The translations under genes were made by a program, and so were the position numbers. The notes below the pieces were generated by a model, which saw only the letters and a program-made list of their open reading frames with translations, did no database searches and was not told the origin of the DNA. Positions 44,103 to 56,203 of a DNA stretch of 64,000 nt are shown piece by piece. Positions within the stretch are counted from its first letter, which is position 1, and each line of letters begins with the position of its first letter. The DNA is from Domibacillus aminovorans (GTDB taxonomy: Bacteria; Bacillota; Bacilli; Bacillales; Domibacillaceae): NCBI RefSeq assembly GCF_001643235.1, contig NZ_LQWY01000067.1:124001-188000 (forward strand), written 5' to 3'.

Positions 44103-44681
44103 ATGGTGAGTTTGCAACAATATTCCAAAGAACAAATAAAAGAAATGTCATTCCTTGAACTGGCACATTTAATTCTTGCTGATCAGCGGGAACCAATAAC
44201 ATTTAAAGAAATGCTATCAAAAATTCAAAAGCATCTTGGCGTTTCAGATGCTGAAGTAAGATCGCGTATGGTTCAATTTTATACAGATTTAAACGTTGAT
44301 GGAAGTTTTTTATCATTAGGTGAAAACCGTTGGGGTCTTCGTGCGTGGTACCCGGTTGAAAAACTGGAAGAAGAAACGACGAATGCACCTGCGAAAACGC
44401 GTAAGAAAAAGGCGAAAAAAGCAGTAATAGAAGATTTTGAAGAAGAACTAATTGAAGATGATGAAATCGAGGACTTCGATGATGAAGACTTTGATGAAGT
44501 GGAGGAAGATGAAGATATCGATGCGGAAGAGGACATTGATATCGACGAAGAAGATTTGGATGAGGACATTGAAGAAGACGATGAAGAAGACATTCTCATT
44601 GAAGTTGATCCCGACATTGAAGATGATGAATTTGAAGAAGAAGAAGGCGCCGAAGACGAGTACAATCTCGACGATAAATAA
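44103..44681 (+). CDS. rpoE: RNA polymerase delta subunit
   Basis: 192 residues. The folded N-terminal HARE-type domain (FLELAHLILADQREPITFKE, VQFYTDLNVDGSFLSLGENRWGLRAWYP split over about 1-90) is followed by a KKKAKK patch and an Asp/Glu tail of roughly 80 residues. Delta lowers non-specific DNA binding and speeds polymerase recycling. ATG 44103 has AGAAGGGAAG upstream; a GTG six bases earlier is too close to it. pyrG follows, as in B. subtilis. Confidence 0.95.
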   Translation: MVSLQQYSKEQIKEMSFLELAHLILADQREPITFKEMLSKIQKHLGVSDAEVRSRMVQFYTDLNVDGSFLSLGENRWGLRAWYPVEKLEEETTNAPAKTRKKKAKKAVIEDFEEELIEDDEIEDFDDEDFDEVEEDEDIDAEEDIDIDEEDLDEDIEEDDEEDILIEVDPDIEDDEFEEEEGAEDEYNLDDK

Positions 44682-44695
44682 CTTTTAATCTTCGC

Positions 44696-44734
44696 TTGAC
44701 TATTTCATCGGTGAATTGTAGTATTTTATTTGGG
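44696..44734 (+). promoter_or_regulatory. pyrG promoter with GGGC start site for CTP sensing
   Basis: TTGACT (44696-44701), a 17-base spacer and TAGTAT (44719-44724) are followed 7 bases later by GGGCTC (44732-44737). In B. subtilis pyrG starts at GGGC; when CTP is low the polymerase stutters and adds extra G residues. The layout here is the same. Confidence 0.8.
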
Positions 44735-44767
44735 CTCTTTTATGAGACGAAATGACATTAGTCTATA

Positions 44768-46449
<1,682 letters not shown>

Positions 46450-46513
46450 GAATTCAAAGGCTAAGATCGCGGCATTAATGGCTACGCCTTTGTTAGCATA
46501 CTCTATGAGTCAA

Positions 46514-46556
46514 AAAATCCCGTCCGACTATTTTACTTATCGGCGGGGTTTTTTTT
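46514..46556. terminator. Terminator after pyrG
   Basis: AATCCCG-T-CCGA pairs with TCGG-C-GGGGTT across a 12-base loop and runs into nine T residues. Confidence 0.8.
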
Positions 46557-46592
46557 GATGAATAGCAGGAACAGTCTGTCAGCGCTTCACTA

Positions 46593-47108
46593 TTATCGGT
46601 ATTCGCTCATAATTTCTTCAATCGTCATTTTTAATAAAAAATATGTGTATAGTCCGGCGATCGCAGAAGGAAATCCGGTCCGGCCCCCTTCATCATCGGG
46701 CAAAAGTCCTTTCGTCAGCCGCATATCAATAAACGCATCTGCTAATACTTCGATGCCGGACTCTTCTCGTTGTGAGGCAATGGCTGCAAATGGAATCCCG
46801 TCAGCCTCTAATTTTTTTGCCAGCTCTATTGCTTCCGGGTCATCAGCAAATCGTGAAGCGATCAATACGCGGTCTGCTTCCGACAATTGGACAGAAGGTG
46901 TCCAGCATTGAATGCGGCTCAATGTTTCTGCGCCGTCTATAGCTTCTTTTTCGATGGCAGCCATTTCACCAAAGCCTTTTATATATATAATCCCTTCACT
47001 AATTAAGCCTTGAGCAAGTAAGCGCCCTGCATCTTCAATTGGAAATTCTTCTTTTTCACTAATCCGCTTCAATAAGCCGATCAGCTGTGTCGTAAACATT
47101 TTTGACAA
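46593..47108 (-). CDS. ywjG: YwjG family protein (DUF2529)
   Basis: 171 residues with a SIS-like sugar-isomerase layout (LLAQGLISEGIIYIKGFGEM; ADRVLIASRFADDPEAIELA). The TTG start is chosen because MSKMFTTQLIGLL aligns with the start of the B. subtilis protein; AAAGGAATGA is upstream. It is divergent from spo0F, and this order is conserved. Function unknown. Confidence 0.88.
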   Translation of the reverse strand: MSKMFTTQLIGLLKRISEKEEFPIEDAGRLLAQGLISEGIIYIKGFGEMAAIEKEAIDGAETLSRIQCWTPSVQLSEADRVLIASRFADDPEAIELAKKLEADGIPFAAIASQREESGIEVLADAFIDMRLTKGLLPDDEGGRTGFPSAIAGLYTYFLLKMTIEEIMSEYR

Positions 47109-47175
47109 TCGTATCACTCATTCCTTTTTCTTTAGTATAGTATTTATAACAAAATGAAGGAAGCAGGAATCAGGA

Positions 47176-47200
47176 AGGAATTTGAAGAGAAATGGAGAAT
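47176..47200 (+). promoter_or_regulatory. Sigma-H promoter of spo0F
   Basis: AGGAATT (47176-47182), an 11-base spacer and GGAGAAT (47194-47200) fit the sigma-H consensus AGGAWWT-N11-12-RnnGAAT without mismatch. spo0F of B. subtilis is also transcribed by sigma-H. Confidence 0.8.
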
Positions 47201-47254
47201 GTATGTAGAACGTGTGAAAAAGAACGGAAGGCAAAAGTACAGGGGGAAAATACA

Positions 47255-47617
47255 GTGACAGCAAACATTTTAATTGTTGACGATCAATATGGTATCCGAA
47301 TTTTATTGAATGAAGTGTTAAAAAAAGAAGGATACGATACATTACAGGCTGCAAGCGGGCCAGAAGCAGTAAAATTAGCAAAAGAACAAAATCCTGATCT
47401 TGTATTGCTTGATATGAAAATTCCAGGCATGGACGGAATTGAAATTTTAAAACAAATGAAAGCGGATAACCCTAATATCCGCGCGATTATTATGACAGCA
47501 TATGGGGAACTTGATATGATTCAGGAAGCAAAAAACATTGGTGCAATCATGCATGTACCGAAACCGTTTGATATTGATGATATTCGTAAAACAGTCAAAG
47601 ATCATCTAATCGATTAA
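47255..47617 (+). CDS. spo0F: Sporulation phosphorelay response regulator Spo0F
   Basis: 120 residues, a single receiver domain. Phospho-acceptor D53 ([13 protein letters not shown]), acidic pocket D9/D10 ([10 protein letters not shown]), the switch Thr in MTAYGE and the Lys in VPKPFD are present. It relays phosphate from sporulation kinases to Spo0B and then Spo0A. The GTG start follows AGGGGGAAAATACA. Preceded by a sigma-H promoter. Confidence 0.97.
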   Translation: MTANILIVDDQYGIRILLNEVLKKEGYDTLQAASGPEAVKLAKEQNPDLVLLDMKIPGMDGIEILKQMKADNPNIRAIIMTAYGELDMIQEAKNIGAIMHVPKPFDIDDIRKTVKDHLID

Positions 47618-47718
47618 AGGAATAACGTACTTTTGATGGTAATAAAAAGATGAATTTGGTATGATACTAATGTGGTTTTTTTATGAAGCGATTAATTCCC
47701 TTAGAGGAGGAAAAAGTA

Positions 47719-48582
47719 ATGCCGTTAGTATCCATGACTGAAATGTTAAACACAGCGAAAGAGAAGAAATATGCTGTGGGACAATTCAACTTGAATAACC
47801 TTGAGTTCACTCAAGCAATTTTGCAGGCGGCTGAAGAAGAAAAGTCGCCTGTTATCCTTGGTGTATCTGAAGGCGCAGCACGTTACATGGGCGGTTTTAA
47901 ATTAATCGTGGCAATGGTAAAAGAATTGATCGAAGAATACGGCGTAACTGTTCCTGTAGCCATTCATCTTGATCATGGTTCAAGTTATGAGAGTTGTGCA
48001 AAAGCGATTCAAGCAGGTTTCACATCTGTTATGATCGATGGTTCACATCATCCGCTTGAAGAAAACATTGCTTTGACAAAAAAAGTGGTTGAGCTTGCTC
48101 ATTTCCACGGTGTTTCTGTCGAAGCAGAACTAGGCCGTATCGGTGGTCAGGAAGATGATCTTGTTGTTGACGATGCAGATGCAATGTATGCCATTCCATC
48201 TGAGTGCGATCAACTTGTTCGCGAAACAGGCGTTGACTGCTTCGCTCCGGCACTTGGATCTGTCCATGGCCCTTACAAAGGTGAACCGAACTTAGGTTTC
48301 GACCGTATGAAAGAAGTAATGGAATTGACTGGTATTCCACTCGTTCTTCACGGCGGTACTGGAATCCCGACAAAAGATATAGAACGTGCGATTTCTCTTG
48401 GTACAGCAAAGATTAATGTAAATACAGAAAACCAAATTTCATCTGCGAAAGCAATTCGTGAAACTCTTGCGGCAAAACCGGAAGAGTATGATCCGCGTAA
48501 ATACCTCGGACCTGCACGCGAAGCGATTAAAGAAACAGTTAAAGGGAAAATGCGCGAATTTGGTTCTGCAGGTCAGGCTTAA
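47719..48582 (+). CDS. fbaA: Class II fructose-1,6-bisphosphate aldolase
   Basis: 287 residues. Zinc ligands in [11 protein letters not shown] and [10 protein letters not shown], the phosphate loop LHGGTGIP, and NVNTENQI. Interconverts fructose-1,6-bisphosphate and triose phosphates. GGAGG lies nine bases before the ATG; an upstream in-frame ATG overlaps no site. Followed by tal. Confidence 0.97.
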   Translation: MPLVSMTEMLNTAKEKKYAVGQFNLNNLEFTQAILQAAEEEKSPVILGVSEGAARYMGGFKLIVAMVKELIEEYGVTVPVAIHLDHGSSYESCAKAIQAGFTSVMIDGSHHPLEENIALTKKVVELAHFHGVSVEAELGRIGGQEDDLVVDDADAMYAIPSECDQLVRETGVDCFAPALGSVHGPYKGEPNLGFDRMKEVMELTGIPLVLHGGTGIPTKDIERAISLGTAKINVNTENQISSAKAIRETLAAKPEEYDPRKYLGPAREAIKETVKGKMREFGSAGQA

Positions 48583-48619
48583 TAATTTTCTTTTGCGGCA
48601 TAATTGAAATGTACATGGT

Positions 48620-48651
48620 AACCGCCTCTTTTGACAGAAAAGGCGGTTGTT
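48620..48651 (+). terminator. Partial terminator between fbaA and tal
   Basis: AACCGCCT pairs perfectly with AGGCGGTT around a 13-base loop, followed by GTTGTTG, a weak T-tract. Some read-through to tal is likely. Confidence 0.5.
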
Positions 48652-48690
48652 GCGTGTATAATACTAACAACATGAAAAGAGGAAAATATA

Positions 48691-49338
48691 ATGAAATTTT
48701 TTATTGATACAGCAAATGTGGACGAAATTCGTGAAGCGCACTCATGGGGTATTTTGTCAGGTGTAACAACAAATCCGTCAATCGTAGCGAAAGAAAATGT
48801 GTCTTTCCACGATCGCATTCGGGAAATTACGGAAATAGTCAGTGGTCCTGTGAGCGCGGAAGTAATTGCACTTGATGCGGAAGGCATGATTAAAGAAGGC
48901 CGTGAACTGGCGAAAATCGCACCGAATATTATAGTAAAAGTACCGATGACACCGGATGGTTTGAAAGCCGTCGCAGCGTTTACAAAAGAAGGCATTAAAA
49001 CGAACGTAACACTTATTTTCAGCGCGAACCAAGCATTGATGGCAGCCCGTGCAGGTGCAACATACGTATCACCATTCCTTGGTCGTCTTGATGATATCGG
49101 ACAGAATGGACTTGACTTGATTGAAACCATTGCTGATATTTTTGCAATTCACGGTATTGAATCAGAAATTATTGCGGCATCTGCTCGTCATTCACAGCAC
49201 GTAACAGCTGCTGCACTCAAAGGTTCTCATATTGTAACGGCACCATTTAAACTGCTTCAGCAATTATTCAACCATCCACTGACAGATAAAGGGATTGAAG
49301 GATTTCTGGCTGACTGGGAAAAACGCCAAGCCAAATAA
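48691..49338 (+). CDS. tal: Transaldolase (short, TalC/MipB type)
   Basis: 215 residues. [16 protein letters not shown] at the start, [12 protein letters not shown], and the Schiff-base lysine in [14 protein letters not shown]. Transfers dihydroxyacetone units in the non-oxidative pentose phosphate pathway. AAAGAGGAAAATATA precedes the ATG. Its neighbours fbaA and glpX belong to the same carbon node. Confidence 0.95.
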   Translation: MKFFIDTANVDEIREAHSWGILSGVTTNPSIVAKENVSFHDRIREITEIVSGPVSAEVIALDAEGMIKEGRELAKIAPNIIVKVPMTPDGLKAVAAFTKEGIKTNVTLIFSANQALMAARAGATYVSPFLGRLDDIGQNGLDLIETIADIFAIHGIESEIIAASARHSQHVTAAALKGSHIVTAPFKLLQQLFNHPLTDKGIEGFLADWEKRQAK

Positions 49339-49430
49339 TAATGTACATGATACGAATTTATATAGGTTAAACTAGGACTATCAAGAAAGCTTTCCCGCTT
49401 TCCGTTTATACAGGAAGAAGGGAGTACAGA

Positions 49431-50717
49431 ATGGAAAAATTAAAAATTAAAGGCGGATACTTTTTAAAAGGGACGGTCAAAGTAGACGGCGCGAAAAATA
49501 GCGCCGTCGCTCTTGTACCGGCTGCTATTTTAGCGGAGTCGCCGATTACGATTGAAGGATTGCCGGATATTTCAGATATTCACATGTTAAAAGGACTCCT
49601 CGAAGAAACTGGCGGCGATGTGACGTTTGAAGATGGTGTCATGCAGATCGACCCGACAAAGATGACGGCGATGCCGCTTCCGAACGGGAATGTGAAAAAA
49701 TTGCGTGCTTCTTATTATTTAATGGGCGCAATGCTTGGTCGTTTTAATAAAGCAGTCATCGGTCTTCCAGGTGGCTGTCATTTAGGTCCTCGTCCGATTG
49801 ATCAGCATATTAAAGGATTTGAAGCGCTTGGTGCGGAAGTAACGAATGAACAAGGTGCGATTTATTTGCGTGCGAAGGAACTGCGCGGTGCTCGCATTTA
49901 TTTAGACGTTGTCAGTGTCGGTGCAACCATTAATATTATGCTGGCGGCAGTTCGGGCTAAAGGACAGACGATTATTGAAAATGCTGCTAAGGAGCCAGAA
50001 ATTATTGATGTGGCGACATTGTTGTCCAATATGGGTGCAAAGATTAAAGGTGCTGGAACAGATATCATTCGCATTGATGGTGTAAAGCAGCTTCAGGGGT
50101 GTCGTCATACGATTATTCCGGATCGTATTGAAGCAGGAACGTTTATGATTATGGCTGCAGCTGTAGGTGAAGGTGTCGTCATTGATAACGTCATCCCGCT
50201 CCATATGGAGTCATTAACGGCGAAACTTCGTGAAATGAATGTGCCAATTGAACTTGGTGAAGACCGCATTTATGTCGGAAAAGCGGATGAGCTGAAAACA
50301 GTTGATATTAAAACACTCGTCTATCCAGGGTTTCCAACTGATTTACAGCAACCATTCACGTCACTTTTGACGAAAGCGTACGGTTCGGCCATTATTACGG
50401 ACACGATTTATCCAGCTCGTTTTAAACATATTGATGAGCTGCGGCGGATGGGGGCCAATGTGAAAACGGAAGGCCGATCCGCAATTATAAATGGTCCGGT
50501 TCAGCTGCAGGGAGCTAACGTGAAAGCGAGCGATCTGCGAGCAGGAGCTGCGCTCGTTCTTGCCGGACTTATGGCTGACGGCGTGACAGAAGTGACCGGC
50601 CTTGAACATATTGATCGGGGCTATAGTGGTTTAACGGAAAAGCTGACAGCGTTAGGCGCCAATATATGGCGTGAAGAAATGTCGAAAGAAGAGTTTGAAG
50701 AAATAAAAAGCTCATAA
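49431..50717 (+). CDS. murAB: UDP-N-acetylglucosamine 1-carboxyvinyltransferase (second MurA)
   Basis: 428 residues. First committed step of peptidoglycan synthesis; target of fosfomycin. [18 protein letters not shown] contains the conserved Lys-Asn, and the reactive C116 lies in [15 protein letters not shown]. The neighbourhood tal-murA-glpX-rho identifies it as the MurAB/MurZ paralogue. GAAGGGAGTACAGA precedes the ATG. Confidence 0.95.
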   Translation: MEKLKIKGGYFLKGTVKVDGAKNSAVALVPAAILAESPITIEGLPDISDIHMLKGLLEETGGDVTFEDGVMQIDPTKMTAMPLPNGNVKKLRASYYLMGAMLGRFNKAVIGLPGGCHLGPRPIDQHIKGFEALGAEVTNEQGAIYLRAKELRGARIYLDVVSVGATINIMLAAVRAKGQTIIENAAKEPEIIDVATLLSNMGAKIKGAGTDIIRIDGVKQLQGCRHTIIPDRIEAGTFMIMAAAVGEGVVIDNVIPLHMESLTAKLREMNVPIELGEDRIYVGKADELKTVDIKTLVYPGFPTDLQQPFTSLLTKAYGSAIITDTIYPARFKHIDELRRMGANVKTEGRSAIINGPVQLQGANVKASDLRAGAALVLAGLMADGVTEVTGLEHIDRGYSGLTEKLTALGANIWREEMSKEEFEEIKSS

Positions 50718-50811
50718 TAATTCCGAGCATATTCTCCAAATGTGTTACAATATAAGTGGCAATTAGTTATACTAATTTGCTGAATGCTTGTCATACAGGA
50801 GGAAAAGAGCT

Positions 50812-51777
50812 ATGGAGAGAAGTTTATCAATGGAACTTGTCCGCGTCACCGAAGCGGCGGGGTTAGCTTCTGCACGCTGGATGGGCCGCGGGTTAAAAGA
50901 TGAAGCGGACGGCGCGGCAACAACTGCTATGCGCGATGTGTTTGATACGATTCCGATGAAGGGAACGGTTGTCATCGGTGAAGGAGAAATGGATGAAGCG
51001 CCGATGCTGTACATTGGTGAAAAACTTGGTACAGGCTATGGCCCTCGTGTTGATGTAGCAGTTGACCCGCTTGAAGGTACGAATATTGTTGCGGCAGGCG
51101 GATGGAATGCCCTCGCCGTTCTTGCGGTAGCAGATGGTGGAAATCTTCTGCATGCACCTGACATGTATATGGATAAAATTGCGGTTGGACCGGAAGCAGT
51201 CGGTCAAATCGATATTAATGCTTCTATCACAGACAATTTGAAAGCAGTCGCAAAAGCGAAAAATAAAAACATTGAAGACGTTGTGGCGACGATTTTGTAT
51301 CGCGACCGTCACGAGCGTATTATCGCGGAACTCCGTGAAGCCGGTGCACGTATTAAACTCATTAATGATGGTGATGTTGCAGGTGCAATTAATACAGCGT
51401 TTGATCTAACGGGCGTTGATATTTTGTTTGGCTCGGGCGGTGCACCGGAAGGTGTTATTTCAGCGGTTGCATTAAAAGCGCTTGGTGGTGAAATTCAAGG
51501 CCGTTTATTGCCGCAAAATGATGCAGAGCTGGAGCGATGCAAAAGAATGGGTCTGGATGTGAACAAAGTGCTTCACATGGAAGACCTTGTCCGTGGTGAT
51601 GACGCTATTTTTGCAGCGACCGGCGTAACAGATGGTGAGCTTTTACGCGGTGTTCAATTTAAAGGAACATATGCTGAAACGCATTCAGTTGTTATGCGAG
51701 CAAAATCTGGAACCGTCCGTTTCGTTGACGGCCGTCACAGCTTGAGCAAAAAACCGAATCTTGTTTTCAAACCATAA
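50812..51777 (+). CDS. glpX: Class II fructose-1,6-bisphosphatase GlpX
   Basis: 321 residues, Li+-sensitive phosphatase fold. [14 protein letters not shown] and [12 protein letters not shown] hold the metal ligands; [18 protein letters not shown] is typical. Gluconeogenic enzyme. CAGGAGGAAAAGAGCT precedes the ATG. Ends at a terminator before rho. Confidence 0.95.
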   Translation: MERSLSMELVRVTEAAGLASARWMGRGLKDEADGAATTAMRDVFDTIPMKGTVVIGEGEMDEAPMLYIGEKLGTGYGPRVDVAVDPLEGTNIVAAGGWNALAVLAVADGGNLLHAPDMYMDKIAVGPEAVGQIDINASITDNLKAVAKAKNKNIEDVVATILYRDRHERIIAELREAGARIKLINDGDVAGAINTAFDLTGVDILFGSGGAPEGVISAVALKALGGEIQGRLLPQNDAELERCKRMGLDVNKVLHMEDLVRGDDAIFAATGVTDGELLRGVQFKGTYAETHSVVMRAKSGTVRFVDGRHSLSKKPNLVFKP

Positions 51778-51799
51778 GAAGTCGTTTCTTCTTTTAACC

Positions 51800-51839
51800 A
51801 ACAGCGGTGCAACCGGTCCGGTTCTCCGCTGTTTTGTTT
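51800..51839 (+). terminator. Terminator between glpX and rho
   Basis: AACAGCGG pairs with CCGCTGTT; inside it AACCG-GTC-CGGTT forms a second stem. TTTGTTT follows. Confidence 0.82.
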
Positions 51840-51934
51840 GATCTGAACAAACCACTGAACAATTGCTTCACGACTACGACCAACGAGCCGTTCCTTCCTC
51901 TTAAAAAATCAATCTAATAAAGTGTGGTGCCCTA

Positions 51935-53218
51935 ATGGAAGAATTAACAATTAACCATCTTGAAAATTTAAAACTGAAGGAATTATATGAACTAGCTAAA
52001 ACATATAAAATATCGTACTATAGCAAAATGACTAAAAAAGAACTTATTTTTGCGATTTTAAAAGCACGAGCTGAACAGCAGGGCTTCTTCTTTATGGAAG
52101 GTGTTCTTGAAATTATTCAATCGGAAGGCTTTGGTTTCCTTCGCCCGATCAATTACTCAGCAAGTTCAGAAGACATTTACATTTCCGCTTCGCAAATTCG
52201 CCGCTTTGATTTGCGTAACGGTGATAAAGTATCGGGGAAAGTGCGCCCGCCGAAAGAAAATGAACGGTATTACGGTCTTCTTCACGTAGAAGCTGTAAAT
52301 GGTGACGACCCGGAATCTGCGAAAGAACGTGTTCATTTCCCGGCATTGACACCGCTTTATCCAGACCGTCAAATAATGCTTGAGACAGAATCAAGACATG
52401 TATCGACACGCATTATGGATCTCGTTTCACCGGTCGGCTTCGGTCAACGTGGATTGATTGTGGCACCGCCAAAAGCAGGAAAAACGATGCTGTTAAAAGA
52501 AATTGCTAATTCAATTTCAAAAAATCATCCGGAAGCAGAATTAATTGTTCTGTTAATCGATGAGCGTCCGGAAGAAGTAACAGACATTGAACGTTCGGTG
52601 CAGGCAGAAGTCGTCAGTTCCACATTTGATGAAGTGCCTGAAAATCATATTAAAGTATCAGAACTCGTACTTGAACGGGCGATGCGCCTCGTTGAACATA
52701 AGCGCGACGTCGTTATTTTAATGGATTCTATTACCCGTCTTGCCCGTGCCTACAATCTAGTGATCCCACCAAGTGGACGAACACTTTCTGGTGGTATTGA
52801 TCCGGCTGCGTTTCATCGTCCGAAGCGTTTTTTCGGTGCAGCCCGTAATATTGAAGAAGGCGGTAGCTTAACGATTCTTGCGACAGCGCTTGTTGATACC
52901 GGTTCGCGAATGGATGATGTTATTTATGAAGAATTTAAAGGAACCGGTAACTTGGAGCTTCACCTAGATCGTTCACTCGCTGAACGGCGCATTTTCCCGG
53001 CGATCGACATTCGCCGCTCAGGCACACGAAAAGAAGAACTTCTTATTGGAAAAGAACAGCTTGAAATTGTATGGGCTATTCGTAAAACGATGTCTGATGC
53101 ACCCGACCTTGCTGAAAAAATACTTCGCCGTTTGCGTCAAACGAAGAGCAATGAAGACTTTATAAGCCAGTTGCTTGCTGAAATAAAGAAAAATGGTACA
53201 TCGAAAAAAATGCTGTGA
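51935..53218 (+). CDS. rho: Transcription termination factor Rho
   Basis: 427 residues. The N-terminal Rho_N segment ([20 protein letters not shown]) leads to the cold-shock RNA-binding fold ([21 protein letters not shown]), Walker A ([15 protein letters not shown]), Walker B ([16 protein letters not shown]), the Q-loop/R-loop segment [19 protein letters not shown]-driven hexameric helicase. Only a weak ribosome binding site (GTGTGGTG) precedes the ATG. Confidence 0.97.
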   Translation: MEELTINHLENLKLKELYELAKTYKISYYSKMTKKELIFAILKARAEQQGFFFMEGVLEIIQSEGFGFLRPINYSASSEDIYISASQIRRFDLRNGDKVSGKVRPPKENERYYGLLHVEAVNGDDPESAKERVHFPALTPLYPDRQIMLETESRHVSTRIMDLVSPVGFGQRGLIVAPPKAGKTMLLKEIANSISKNHPEAELIVLLIDERPEEVTDIERSVQAEVVSSTFDEVPENHIKVSELVLERAMRLVEHKRDVVILMDSITRLARAYNLVIPPSGRTLSGGIDPAAFHRPKRFFGAARNIEEGGSLTILATALVDTGSRMDDVIYEEFKGTGNLELHLDRSLAERRIFPAIDIRRSGTRKEELLIGKEQLEIVWAIRKTMSDAPDLAEKILRRLRQTKSNEDFISQLLAEIKKNGTSKKML

Positions 53219-53350
53219 AAATAATTTGCGAAATGAGTAATACCCTGTTATACTGTTTTAGTATGTACGAAAGAAAGGCATAAATCACTTTATGCTTATT
53301 CATATAATACTCTGTTTCGGAATGACTCAGGGCGGAAGGAGAGAAAAGAC

Positions 53351-53563
53351 ATGCAAGCAGGAATTCATCCTAACTACAAAGCAGCACAAGTTAAATGTGC
53401 GTGCGGTAACGAGTTCGTAACGGGTTCTGTGAAAGAAGACATTCGCGTAGAGGTTTGCTCTGAATGCCACCCATTTTATACTGGACGTCAGAAATTTGCT
53501 GACGCAGGTGGACGTGTGGATCGTTTCAACAAAAAATACGGCCTTAAAGATGAAGCAAGATAA
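53351..53563 (+). CDS. rpmE: Ribosomal protein bL31, zinc form
   Basis: 70 residues. KCACGNEF and [11 protein letters not shown] supply the four zinc cysteines, so this is the C+ form rather than the zinc-independent paralogue. GGCGGAAGGAGAGAAAAGAC precedes the ATG. A small hairpin GCATAAA/TTTATGC lies in the leader at about 53278-53295. Confidence 0.97.
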   Translation: MQAGIHPNYKAAQVKCACGNEFVTGSVKEDIRVEVCSECHPFYTGRQKFADAGGRVDRFNKKYGLKDEAR

Positions 53564-53573
53564 TGATAGACGA

Positions 53574-53613
53574 AAACGGGCGAGGAGTGCTACACTGCTT
53601 GCCTGTTTTTTTT
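53574..53613 (+). terminator. Terminator between rpmE and tdk
   Basis: AAACGGGC pairs with GCCTGTTT (one G-T) across a long loop and runs into eight T residues. Confidence 0.6.
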
Positions 53614-53642
53614 GTACAAAAAAATGGAGGACCAAACATATT

Positions 53643-54215
53643 ATGGCCCAGTTATTTTTTAAATATGGTGCAATGAACAGCGGCAAATCGATTGAAATTT
53701 TAAAAGTTGCGCACAATTATGAAGAACAAAATAAATCAGTGCTTCTTTTCACATCGAGTCTTGATACGCGCGATGAAGTCGGCTATATTTCAAGTCGAAT
53801 TGGGCTGCGTCGTCAAGCTTTGCCTATTTTCAATGAAACAAATATATTTGAGGATGTACGCACGAATGAATCAAATCCGTCATGTATTTTAATTGATGAA
53901 GTTCAGTTTTTATCAAAAGAACATGTTTTGCAGCTCGCACAAATTGTGGATGAACTGAATATTCCCGTTATGGGGTTCGGTTTGAAAAATGATTTTCAAA
54001 ATGAATTGTTTGAAGGCAGTAAATATATGTTAATTTACGCCGACAAAGTAGAAGAAATGAAGACAATCTGCTGGTTTTGCGAGCGGAAAGCGACGATGAA
54101 TTTGCGTGTGGACGGAGCGGGGAAGCCGGTTTATACCGGTGAGCAAATTCAAATTGGGGGCAATGATTCGTATTACCCGGTGTGCCGGAAATGCCATCAG
54201 GATCCACCGCTTTAA
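53643..54215 (+). CDS. tdk: Thymidine kinase
   Basis: 190 residues, type II TK. Walker A is [20 protein letters not shown] is the Walker B/catalytic segment; two Cys pairs (CWFCERKA and CRKCH) bind zinc in the lasso domain. Salvages thymidine. GGAGG lies 12 bases before the ATG, a long but usable distance. Confidence 0.95.
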   Translation: MAQLFFKYGAMNSGKSIEILKVAHNYEEQNKSVLLFTSSLDTRDEVGYISSRIGLRRQALPIFNETNIFEDVRTNESNPSCILIDEVQFLSKEHVLQLAQIVDELNIPVMGFGLKNDFQNELFEGSKYMLIYADKVEEMKTICWFCERKATMNLRVDGAGKPVYTGEQIQIGGNDSYYPVCRKCHQDPPL

Positions 54216-54239
54216 TTATGAAAAATCGAGGTGAAGAAT

Positions 54240-55310
54240 ATGTTTGACCGACTGCAGGCAGTAGAAGATCGTTATGATAAATTAAATGAGTTGTTAAGCG
54301 ATCCGGATGTTGTCAACGATCCGAAAAAGCTGCGGGATTATTCAAAAGAACAGTCTAATATTCAAGAAACAGTGGAAGCATATCGTGAATATAAAGAAGT
54401 GAAAGCACAGTATGCCGATGCAAAAGTGATGCTCGACGATAAGCTCGATGCGGACATGCGTGAGATGGTAAAGGAAGAGATGAATGAGTTAGAAGGTCAG
54501 TTGACTAGTCTTGAAGCACGGTTGAAAATATTGCTTATTCCGAAAGATCCGAATGACGATAAAAACGTTATTATGGAAATTCGCGGGGCGGCGGGTGGTG
54601 ATGAAGCGGCCTTATTTGCCGGAGATTTGTACCGTATGTATGCACGTTTTGCAGAAGCAAACAATTGGAAAACGGATGTCATTGAAGCGCATGCGACGGG
54701 TCTTGGCGGCTATAAAGAAATTATTTTTATGATTAATGGCCGTGGTGCGTACTCGAAGCTGAAGTATGAAAATGGTGCTCATCGCGTGCAGCGTGTGCCG
54801 GAAACAGAATCGGGCGGACGTATTCATACGTCGACAGCAACGGTGGCCGTGTTGCCGGAAACGGAAGAAATAGAAATAGAAATACACGATAAAGATATTC
54901 GTGTTGATACGTTTGCATCAAGTGGTCCAGGCGGCCAATCGGTGAATACAACGATGTCTGCCGTGCGTTTAACGCATATTCCAACGGGAACGGTCGTATC
55001 GTGTCAGGATGAAAAGTCGCAAATTAAAAATAAAGAAAAAGCAATGAAAGTACTACGAGCCCGCGTTTATGACAAGTTTCAAAAAGAAGCGCAGGCAGAA
55101 TATGATGCTGTGCGGAAGTCGGCGGTTGGAACAGGCGACCGTTCTGAAAGAATTCGCACGTATAATTTTCCACAAAATCGTGTGACAGATCACCGAATTG
55201 GCTTGACAATCCAAAAGCTCGATCAAATACTGGAAGGGAAAGTCGGTGAAGTGATTGATGCGCTGATTGTAGAAGATCAATCGAGCCGTCTTGAGAACTT
55301 GGAGGATTAA
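54240..55310 (+). CDS. prfA: Peptide chain release factor 1
   Basis: 356 residues. GGQ at 231-233 ([18 protein letters not shown]), the PxT-type codon-recognition region earlier ([20 protein letters not shown] split around about 185-200). Terminates at UAA/UAG. GAGGTGAAGAAT precedes the ATG; an in-frame GTG nine bases earlier lies in that site. prmC follows after three bases. Confidence 0.97.
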   Translation: MFDRLQAVEDRYDKLNELLSDPDVVNDPKKLRDYSKEQSNIQETVEAYREYKEVKAQYADAKVMLDDKLDADMREMVKEEMNELEGQLTSLEARLKILLIPKDPNDDKNVIMEIRGAAGGDEAALFAGDLYRMYARFAEANNWKTDVIEAHATGLGGYKEIIFMINGRGAYSKLKYENGAHRVQRVPETESGGRIHTSTATVAVLPETEEIEIEIHDKDIRVDTFASSGPGGQSVNTTMSAVRLTHIPTGTVVSCQDEKSQIKNKEKAMKVLRARVYDKFQKEAQAEYDAVRKSAVGTGDRSERIRTYNFPQNRVTDHRIGLTIQKLDQILEGKVGEVIDALIVEDQSSRLENLED

Positions 55311-55313
55311 TCT

Positions 55314-56159
55314 GTGACGAAAAAAATGTACGAAGCCCTTAACTGGGCTTCTTCGTATTTAACACATCACGGACGGGATGCTAACGCAGGCGAATACATT
55401 ATGAAGCATATATTACAAGTTGAACGCTCGCAAATGCTTGCTCGTCTTCATGATGTGTTAAGCGAGGAACAGACTAAAGAATTTGAACGTCTGGTCCATC
55501 TTCATGCAGAGGGTGTGCCGGTTCAGCATATGACCGGCACGGAAGAATTTTATGGCCGGATCTTTTCAGTGAACAGCGACGTGCTCATTCCACGTCCGGA
55601 AACGGAAGAACTTGTTTATTATGCGCTTGAAAAAATAAAGGACATGAAGTCGCCTGTTATCGCTGATATTGGCACAGGAAGCGGTGCCATTGCCATCACA
55701 ATGAAATGCGAGCGTCCTGAAGCGAATGTGTACGCGATTGATTTATCGAAAGCAGCGCTAAAAATAGCAGAAAACAATGCGAATAAGCTAGGCGTACCTA
55801 TTCAATTTTTACACGGTGATTTGTTGGAGCCCCTCATTCAACGTAATATAAAAGTAGATCTATTATTATCAAATCCGCCATATATTCCTAATCATGAGCG
55901 GGAGACGCTATCTGCAGTCGTGGTAGATCACGAGCCGCATATGGCGCTTTTCGGAGGAGAAGATGGACTTGATTTATATAGAAAAATCACCCGGCAGCTG
56001 CCTTTTGTTTTAAAAGTAGGGGGCATTGCCGGCGTGGAAACGGGTGCGGGGCAGACAGAAGCCGTTGCTGCCATATTTCAGGAGACATTCCCAGATAGAG
56101 ACGTCAAAATCATGTATGATATTAATGGAAAAGATAGAATGGTATTTTTGCACGTATAA
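55314..56159 (+). CDS. prmC: Release factor glutamine methyltransferase PrmC
   Basis: 281 residues. Methylates the GGQ glutamine of RF1/RF2. The SAM site is VIADIGTGSGAIAITM, and the catalytic NPPY is in LLLSNPPYIPNHE. The N-terminal helical domain binds the release factor. The GTG start has GGAGGATTAATCT upstream inside the end of prfA. Cotranscribed with its substrate's gene. Confidence 0.96.
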   Translation: MTKKMYEALNWASSYLTHHGRDANAGEYIMKHILQVERSQMLARLHDVLSEEQTKEFERLVHLHAEGVPVQHMTGTEEFYGRIFSVNSDVLIPRPETEELVYYALEKIKDMKSPVIADIGTGSGAIAITMKCERPEANVYAIDLSKAALKIAENNANKLGVPIQFLHGDLLEPLIQRNIKVDLLLSNPPYIPNHERETLSAVVVDHEPHMALFGGEDGLDLYRKITRQLPFVLKVGGIAGVETGAGQTEAVAAIFQETFPDRDVKIMYDINGKDRMVFLHV

Positions 56160-56169
56160 GAAATTCAAG

Positions 56170-56193
56170 TCCCGGTCATACTGATTACCGGGA
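56170..56193 (+). other. Hairpin over the spoIIR ribosome binding site
   Basis: TCCCGGT (56170-56176) and ACCGGGA (56187-56193) pair perfectly with a 10-base loop. The right arm includes the first part of the GGGAGGG ribosome binding site of spoIIR, so translation could be dampened. Confidence 0.45.
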
Positions 56194-56203
56194 GGGATTA
56201 TTA

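Noticed and set aside
44279-44665. Long minus-strand frame very rich in Ser and Met over rpoE
   Set aside because: It is the mirror of the Asp/Glu-coding tail of rpoE and has no ribosome binding site.
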